This document shows positions 12,201-22,075 of a DNA stretch of 64,000 bases, piece after piece (position 1 is the stretch's first letter; every line of letters starts with the position of its first letter). This stretch comes from Lethocerus indicus (taxonomy: Eukaryota; Arthropoda; Insecta; Hemiptera; Belostomatidae). Where the stretch lies: NCBI GenBank assembly GCA_019843655.1, contig JACDQD010000012.1:806001-870000 (forward strand). The letters are read 5' to 3'. The notes below the pieces were generated by a model, which was not told the origin of the DNA, did no database searches, and saw only the letters and a list, made by a program, of their open reading frames with translations. Both the position numbers and the translations under genes were made by a program.

Positions 12201-15200
12201 TTCTGGGAAGGATATTGGCTGTCGACAGTTTCCATAGGAATGTAACTCAATCTTCCGTCCTCTGGACCCACATCTGGATTTAAAATCATTCCCACAGTCT
12301 TTCTACAGAATTCTGGTAGTCGCTTAGTTTGTTTTTCATCTTCCAAAAATAAAAGTACGATTCTACTTCTGTCTGTTAATAAAAAATTAGCCACAAGTCA
12401 CGTTATAAAAAGTACGATACTTGCACGTCTGATCGTGCAAAGCTTCGCGGACACCTCCGTAAATGAATAAATATTTAAAATATTATATTTTAATTATATT
12501 AACCTATTTTTACATGATTTTCAACACTGCCCCAACTTAAAATTAGATACCTTCAGCACGATCCGACTGAAACAAACACAATATCCTTAAAGAGTCAGTA
12601 TTAAGTCCCGGAGTCTGGGGTAAGTACTGAAAGTATTGTCAGGTAACTGGCAACAGTTGCATTTTTTGAGGCCCGGCAATAAGTGCAGCATTATTACTTT
12701 TTAAAAAATGTCCTTATTCTGGAACACTTAGCAGAGGATAGAAAGCGGAAAACCATTCCCATTTTCTGAGAACAGTAGCCCTAATTTCTTTGTATGAAAT
12801 TCAAATATATGGAACCTATGTTTTAAGTAAGACTTACTGTACGAAGGAATGCCATTCACGATCCTGGGTATTCTGAGTTTCATTATGCTCTTCTCTTGCT
12901 TCAGGAGCTATTTAAATAGCGCCGATGGGACCGAGAGCAGAGGGGCACAACTAGACGGGTACTTAATTTACATCTTCAACAAGTCAATTGGTATTCCCCG
13001 GCGCCACAAGTCATATACCTGGGTTGGCCCGGTTATTCCGTTTCATGACTCCACAAGTCATAGATAAACGATTCTGTATTACAATTTCGTCTCGGCCGAC
13101 TATACTAGCTTCGGAAACCGGTAGCCGGGGCATTTCCAAGTTTTATTTATCGTCTCTAACCGCCAAGAATGTTCGCCTCGGGAAGGACGTACGCGAACGT
13201 GTTCGGTCCCAATCTAGACAGGTTTAGAGCACTCGGTTAGTAGTACCAGAGTTTCTCTAGCGCGCGTTCTGCCAGCACATATATTCCACGCCAATTCTGT
13301 ACACCTATATACCCACAGAGTGGTGTTAAATTGTTCAATATACAAATCGGACGGGCCAAAAAACGCTACTGTATTGCATGAATCACTGCAACATTTGCTT
13401 TTTTTTAATATTTCAGGCGTATTTAATTTTAAATTAATTGAATATTGAAGCTAGTGACTACACGGTTTGGAGAAACCTATTTGACAGAATAATAACATAA
13501 TATAAAAGTAGATGATGGATCCAACATTACAAGGTGCAAGTATCACGGTATCATCTTAGTTTCGGCCTTGTTTTTGTGTTAACGCGCGTTTTGTATATTT
13601 CAGTTAGGGTTTCGTGCAATTTCCTTTTTGAACATCCCGTTTAAATTGAGAGATCCGATGGAAATGGAACGAATCTCGGCCAAGTGACCGACTCCGGATA
13701 ACAATGTAACTGCAGGCCGTGAAAAAGAGAGGCCCCCCCCCGGCCCTCAGAAGGAGATGTGATGACGGCTGTTAACGATCCCATTCGTCGGCGGCCATAA
13801 CTCTGAGGGTCGTAAACACGTAGCCAGGCACACAACGGACATAATTTACAACTGCCCGGCCATTCCTTCATCTACTAATAGTAGCAACCCTTTTCGCTTT
13901 CGTCTCCATGGCGACGAAGAGCCACCGAGGGGGGGAAAATCGGCGGTTGGGTCTGGGGTAAATTTAGGGCAAGGGACTACCAACGAAATATACAGGTATA
14001 ATAAAGCATCGATAGTCGAAGTAAATTTGAAATTGTATATAATTTTCGAGCAAAAATAAATATTTTTAGAACTCGCGAACACTGGAATGAAGTAGGTCAT
14101 TTGACCTACTACAGGTGCATTGGAATAAGGTTTACGGTCAGGAAACTATCATACTGAACGTTTTGTTTCGGTGTAAAATATTCTGAATTCGATGCGGTCT
14201 ACAATTCAGGCAGACATTGTAGAACACCGCTTAGTCGAAATACGGAAAAAAGAGCTTTTCATTCAATCGATAATATGAATGATCACGATTTCACGATCAT
14301 AATAATACTTGCACATAACAGTACGGATACCGTAGTATACGGACATCGGATTATTTCCACCGTTGTTCTTCACGGTTTCATTCTCGGGCCCGGCAGGGAC
14401 AGGCGGGATATTTAATTTTCAACTCGGAACCAATTATAAATAACAGAGAGCCGGAGCAATGGGGATTCCATGAAATATTCAACAACTTTTACCGCTCGAA
14501 CTTTACAGTCTCGGCGGATTTAGAATTATAGATTGGTTACAGTGCGAGCCTTGAATAATGAAAAGAGTGATTGTTCACAACCACAATTGGTCGAGGGGCA
14601 CAACGCACCCTCGGGTACTGATCGTTCGAATGTGAACATTTTCAGATACTTGCGGTAATTTTACCAATTCGTACATTTCTCTCCCGCGACTTTATTATTT
14701 ATTTCGGTCTAGAACGCTCTCTGAACCCGAGACGCTTCTGCGTCGGCGATTTCGCGATTCGCAAAATGTTTCCCCGACGATAAGCGAAGGTTTTTCCTCT
14801 GAGAGAGGTCCCTCCACGTGGCCGGACGTGGATAGGGCGATTTGCCACTAAACGAGTAACCAAAGAAGAATGTCCTCAAGAACAAACCTTTAACGCCACA
14901 AAAAATATAGCATGCAATAAAAAATACGGTCTAGAGTTTAGAGGCGTTGGAACGCCACGAAATATGACGAGACCGAATCCTACGAACACATAGAAATTAA
15001 TCGAAAACACCTCTAATCATACTAAGAGATATCGCGGGAACATTTTTGTACGAGAGAAAAACATTAATCGGAGCATTTACGGTACCATCATTATATGGCA
15101 TTAATTTAATTGGCGAGTGCATAGGTGAATATGCCGCGAGCGATTATGTCAGGGAGCTGAAACCACGTGGCCTGCATGAATCACGACGGGCTGTGTTTAG

Positions 15201-15566
15201 ATCGTTCGCGAACACGCAACAATTAGTTTAACCTATAAAATAACGAGATGCCAACATTTCGGCTAATGTTTGGATAAGTAATATCAACTGTTGGAATTAT
15301 TCGGACAGGACTATCTTTCGTCTGAGAGCGTGGTTAAAAATCTCGTACAGAATGTTCAGAAAAGATTTACCGTAATTTCTTCTTCGTTTCATGTAATTGA
15401 GCCAGCGTTCCCGAGACAGTACAACGACTGTGATCTTGACATAAGACAGGGTTTAATTGGAGCTATAGGGGCGTACCTTGGGCGAGCTAATCCTGAGTAC
15501 TCGAGTCAACACTTCACCGGACACATATCGGAACTGGCACTGTTCAACATCCGGTCAGGAAGATAG

Positions 15567-15616
<50 letters not shown>

Positions 15617-18600
15617 TGGTTCCCTTGCGGCGTCCTAGAGCAGACTGAAGGATGAATTTCTTTCCCTTTTTTTTCTCCCTTTTCTATTTTGCTTTCGGGG
15701 TAGTCCCACAACCCCTCCAGGGCGGCAGGAAGGAGGAGGAGGCAAAAAGGAGCCGTGAGCAGGTATAAAGAGACCCGAGAGGGTCCGTTTAAACTTTATA
15801 GACGGGTCTTTCTCCCCACCACCACCAGCACCGCCGCCGCCGGTTTACCTACAGAAAGCCCACACCGGTTCGCAACACTTGGCCCTAGCCAAACAACACA
15901 GCGTAACACAGCCCGACACTCCGTTCCCAATAAAACTGTCAAAGTCCCACTTGTTGATCGTGACCGAGGTCAAGGTACGCGCTGTACTAAAAATAAGTCC
16001 AGGGAAAACGCCTTGCTGTGTAGCATTCCGCTGGCGAGCCTATGCTAAGCATTGTGTCAGCACTGCAGATAGAACGATAACGCCTTACATAGTGCTGACG
16101 GGTCCATCATTGTTTAATAGAGAAAATATTGTACCAAATCCACGTTTCGATAAATAAAAAATTATTAATTTAAATTTTCCACAAGCTGAACAAATACTTA
16201 AAACCTAATCAAAATTCCAATAATATTCCCATTAATTTACCATAAAACAACTATTATTTACAGCAGGTAATTGATCGAGAGTAAATTCGTAAGAACAGAA
16301 CGGTGTCTACAGAGTTTATGTCTATTTTTGACCGACGAAAGAAGTTGACACTATTTCAGTATTTTTAGGGATTTAAATCGTCCAGTTACCGCGTTCGGTT
16401 GTCATTTCCCCCGGATGATCGTGAACAAATCCCGAATAAATTGGCTAATAAACATTAGCATACAAAGTGTGGGAAACAAAATGGTACTTCCTGCAAGGAA
16501 CTATTATTTCGAATGAATAGTTTCCGTAACCTGAACGAATTAATTAAAAAAAACCTGGTATTAGGATTAATTATTAATGGAGTTTTACTTGATTATAAAT
16601 ATAGCAATTTCTGTAATAAAAGGTGACCGTAAATTTGAGTAGAAGTATTTAAAATGAACGTTGAAACTGAGAAAATAAACGGCAGATATAAAACTAACCG
16701 ACGGCCGATGCTCATAAATATTAACAAAGTTCGACGGTAGGAGAATAGCGGCATTATAAGTGTCTCAGAATGGGCAAAACAATGCCGACAGGATCATTGT
16801 TGCAGACCGATGTATGTCCCAATGAATCGGTTAGACAAAAAGCCGCTGCGGTACGGCTTCTACGGTTAACTGGACAAAGCAGGCACGATTCGCGTCCCGG
16901 TTTTAAACGCGCTACTTTTTCATTATTTTCTCACGGCCGTTTTCGGAAATGTTAACGCCGTATGCGGAACGCGGGTTTTACAGATGAAAACTGGAAAAAA
17001 GGTCAAAAGCCAAAATTCATTATCGTGGGAGAAACTTCAGTATGTAAACACGCGGTTAATATGTCAATGCACTTGAGTACCGTCGTCTGGTTTGGTCGTT
17101 TGCTAGCCGGGTTTCCAGGTAAAATAGGAAAAACAGGAATATCAAAAAAGTAGTACTTAAAAATAACGGTTTGGCTTAATTTAACCCTCCCTATATTTTT
17201 TTAATAATCACTCAGCAACTGTAGGTCTTTTTTTAAAAAGTAACTTTATGATAAATGATCTTTAAATATACTCTATATATGTTTGTTAATCGTTAACTGA
17301 TTAATGTTATTATTGGGTCGGAGGTTCTTCGTTTCCATTTACGTCCGCTTCCTGTTTGTCTACAGGATATTACCGGGATATTTATTGCTCCGTTCTTTCT
17401 GCTTTGCGCATAAATCGCGGGCAAAATATAAAAAAATCGGATTCGGCCCGTCCGAGGATTTTTACAACTGGAAAAACCGTAGGAAAAGCGGAAAACTTCA
17501 GTTCGAGTAACGAACTTACTCCACCCCCCCCCTCCCACTTTGACCTACTTAAGAATTCAAACCGCTCCTTCCCGAGGATTTAACATTTCCACAGAAGATA
17601 TAGAATTTGCTTTACGATCGCGATAAAATGGAGGTTAAAAAAAGAGGCGGGGGGGGGGGGTTTGCGACAAATGTTGAAAATAATAAACCTCTCGGATTTG
17701 GGACGGCCGGATCGTTAACCGACGCGGTCGCAGATAAATCCCAGCCGCGAATCTGAGGATTGACGAAGGGGGAACAAGAAAATTGTACAAAATACTAGAA
17801 ATAATAAAAAAAATGTTGAGATAACCGCCTTATCATATCCGGCACGGGTGAGTCACCGTTCACTAGCAGTCTAGTACGGTCTAGACCTCTCAGACCGGTT
17901 TCGGCACCATTAGCTCCGTGACATTGATGAAAAAAACTAGGCCTAGAAACTGTTACACGAAATTCACTATTACCTTCAATCGAGTGAATTTTTTTAAGTC
18001 CTCGCTGATTCTGGCTTACAGGGGGGTGCCTTGGGGGCGTTCGGTCCTATTTCCCTGAAGAAATTGGAAAAAACGAAAGAAACTAACAAAATTGTCTTTT
18101 GAATTCGAGACTCGGGACATACCTTAAACACTACTATAAATTTATGCCATTGGAAATTTTTTAGCCATATCCTTCTATATTTTGTTTAATTAAATGTTGA
18201 ATTCCTTTCTTTTTGCTTTATACAATATTTCCTTTATGTTGGTAAGCAATGCTACTCTCACCTGGGGGTGGATTTAGGTTCTGGGACGGAGACTTAAGGC
18301 AACTGAATATCAATATATATTGTACCTTATTTCGCTTATTTTTCCTATTGGAACATGTTCATGATTGTAAATCGTTGACCGTAACCGTAAGTATCAGACA
18401 AGACATTGAAGATAAATATGCATTCATAAATATACAACAAAGCTACATTCTTCTTTTTAAAGAAATTTAAATTCTGACCCTCCGGTAAATACGTTTTAAC
18501 AAGTTGGCATTGGAGTTTGGACAGGTATACCTGTCAGGTAGGGGACCTAGGTAGGTGAATACCGCGGGCCGGTGGGTAAGTTCATTCCCGTAAAATATTT

Positions 18601-21600
18601 CCAACAATGAGATCTGCCCATTGTCGTCGAGGTAACAATGGGTTACCCTGCCGATACACTCTGCGGAGTGGGGCCCCTTACCCCTCCTAACATAAAAGCC
18701 CCGGGGTCCAATTCGGTTCCACCCCAATATGGATTTGGGAATGTCCAACATTCGGGAAAATCCAAACACGGCCAAATTTTGCCCCGTACAGGTCGAAAAG
18801 ATTTATTGTTTGTGACAAAGATCGGGTTCGAAAAATTCAATCTGGACGTACACAATGCATTGTTCCCCGAAAGAATAACTTGCGAAATACAATGGGCTTT
18901 AAATTGTCCAGATGTACAAATCAGTCACTGATACGTTGAAATAGCTGAAAAGAGCCATTATCCAATCTGTCTTGGGATTTTTGTTGTCTCTCCTTCATTT
19001 AAGTCATACTTGCGTTTTAAAATTGAGCTATTACAGATATGAGATATGCGAGTACGGAGATAAATTTATATGTAAGAAAATAAAGCGGACGAGTGTTTCT
19101 GTACAACGATAATTTAAATGAAGACATACATTAAAATAATACGCTGTCGTTAATTTAGCGAGCGAAAAACGGAAGGAAACACATAAAAAAGGGCGATATT
19201 TTTCTCCAAAATTCCACAATTATTACTTATCCTTAATTAAAGAAAAGAAGAGGAGTATAATTCAAACCCGAGCTCCCGCGAATTAACACGGAATCCGGGC
19301 ATCCGTTTATCAAAACTGGCGAATAATGTTTCCATAATTTTAATAACAAATAATTGCCACATTTAACTATGGACTGAAATGTAATTCGAAACCTAACCGT
19401 TGGCGGTTGTAATTTTTCATTAGAGAAGAAACAAGACCGAACAAATATTTCTCCGGTCCGAACGGATGTTACTAAAGGTGAATAATTAGACAATTGAGCG
19501 GAAACGCGGTTCTCGCAATTAAAATGTTTCGGTGGGTTTTTTTTTATTTTCGTTGAAGGAGTACTCTTTTAATGAATGAAAATTATCCGGGAGGTCGATC
19601 TCGTTTTTACTACGAGGGCGGTTCTCATCGACAATGTCATTGAACTAGCTTCTGTATGGAATGAATCCACGGAAAATCGAAAAGGGACTTTGAGCGGTGT
19701 ACGTTTAAAATCTCACCCTTGATTCCGTCGGGATTTTGATGTGTAAACTAATTATTTCTTGTTTATACATTTTTTATAAACTATTGAGTTCTGATTCTTT
19801 ATAGAACGTTATGATAATTAATTACACCTGCTGTTTTTAGAATAATCCTCCGGTGTTGTTATTTTCAAAACCCTCGAAACGTGACGGCGGAAGTAACGGT
19901 TTTGAAAAGCCTCCGAACGTCCGAAATGTCAAAACATGGGGTTTTACCTGAATTCCAGGAGCACAGCGGGGGTGTGGGGGCGTGTATGACACCGTGCCTG
20001 AAAGCTTCGGAAGAGAAAAAAAAAACAGGAAAAATAATACCTAGACCGGACGCGAAGGGTTACTTTAAACGGCTTAATACCTTCGGACTAATCTGACCAA
20101 AAGGAGTTTGTCGACTAACGATACGGGCACTTTATCTGTGATCTCTGTGGGCGTCGGTTTAATACGCATTAGTCGTCCGGGGGGTGGGAAAGGGGTGTAA
20201 GCGCTCACAAATTAAACTCCCCCCTGTTTATACGCCCCTTTTTAGCGCCGTCACGCCATTCTTTTGGATCTTATTAAGAACTTTAGGCTGAAAAAAAAAC
20301 TCAGAATTTATTAAGGTAACCCCCTCCCGAGACAGGCGCGATGAAAATAATGTATAAATAAGCTCTCTTCGGTCTCTTCGGGTATTTTTCAAAATATTAA
20401 ATATTCTGAAAAAAAAAATATTAGGCAACAATTCCAGACGGAGGATTGCTTCAATATTTCATTGAAATTTCATGCGTTTGAGGCATGTTTCTTTCCGGAA
20501 ATTTGCACAGCTTGAGTTTTAATTGATTAAATGGATACATATAACTAAAGTGCGCCTCAACTAAAGCCGGTTAGCGGGAATTTTGTTGAATTTCGTGGTG
20601 GGCCAAGAGAGTTTCGATGATTCCCGATCAAACGGTCACAGTGTATATTAACCAAATATTTCGTCGAAAATCGTGAAATCATAGACCAAAAAATAGCTAC
20701 ACTAACGCTAATCGTGGGAGATCTGTAACGCCCGTCAGCGTATCTTACCCTCAATGAACAGAACGCATAGAGGGCCCAAATTAAGCCGCGTTAGTGGTTA
20801 ATATCGTTTTAAAAGCGCCGATTAATTATTCAACGACACAACCCTTTTTTCCCCCGTGCCTTTTTCATGGGGCCCCGGGACGTAATTTAAGATGAGACGA
20901 GAGGGCGCTGTTGCAGCACGGAGGGGCCTCCCCCTATGGGTGGTCCACGTCCTCAGCTCTGGAAATAATAAAAAAAAAACCAAGAACAATCCCTAACGGA
21001 CAATCCATTCACATCGCCCGGAGACCCCTATAACATTATAGAACTTCATATTTCATAAGGCCCTTTCAATTTTCCACCTATCTCGATTTACACCGATCGT
21101 CTGGTTATGATAAAAGTTGTTTACCACGTAAAAAATATGTTATTTGTAAATTACTCAAATTGTAACAGATATGTAGATAATTTTTGGAACACTATAAAAT
21201 CGGGTTTCGTAACAAATTCGCCCAAGTAATAAAAGAAGGGTTACAGATTAATTTTGGCCTCCACCTAGGTATTCAAGAATTTGTTACTATGTTTAAGTTT
21301 ACTACCGAATGTTACATACTAGAAGATCATCTCGAAGATGTTAAAATACAAATAACGCCATCAATCGGTGAAATCCGCAACGAAAGAGTTGCCAGACCAA
21401 TCAAAAATTGACGTATATTAATTATCTGAAAAATAAACGTGGAATGTGCATTATCATTCCAATGCTTCAATTCATCGCGGAAGTTATTTTTTTTTAATTT
21501 TCTTTTACCTCAATTTAAAACAGGTTTTCCGGTAACCCACCGGTCCGTAAGCAGGTTACGCGCAGAGGTGAGAAATAACGCCGAGAGCGTGTATAATTCA

Positions 21601-22027
21601 AAGCGATGAAGAGTAAAAAATAAAACAAAAAAGTGTCCCTTTGATCGATGTTCAAGCCGCCACCGAGAAGCCTAACCCGAACCCCAGGGCGATATTCGCC
21701 CTAAATCTGAACGCCCAGTCCGAAACGCGTTTGACGCCAATTCAGGCGAAAAGGAAGCCCGAAAGGGAAAATGGAAGCCGCTCTTTTGTAGCTCATTTTG
21801 CCGCCAACTATAAAAATCTTTGTTCCCCCGCAAACACAAAAGGGATTTTCTTTACGAGACGCTGGAGACGAACAAATAAAAAAAAGAAATTTTCTCTCCA
21901 AGATCAGACAGATACTCGGGCAACATTTCATCAATCGGTAAACAAATTCTAGAAAAAAATTAATAATTATATTTGTTCTCTCATACGTAAGAACTAAGTT
22001 TTCATGTTATATCAGTCGCTTATCTCC

Positions 22028-22075
<48 letters not shown>

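Noticed and set aside
21184..21411. 75-codon plus-strand frame with fairly even composition
   Set aside because: TTG start, no motif and no splice or promoter support.
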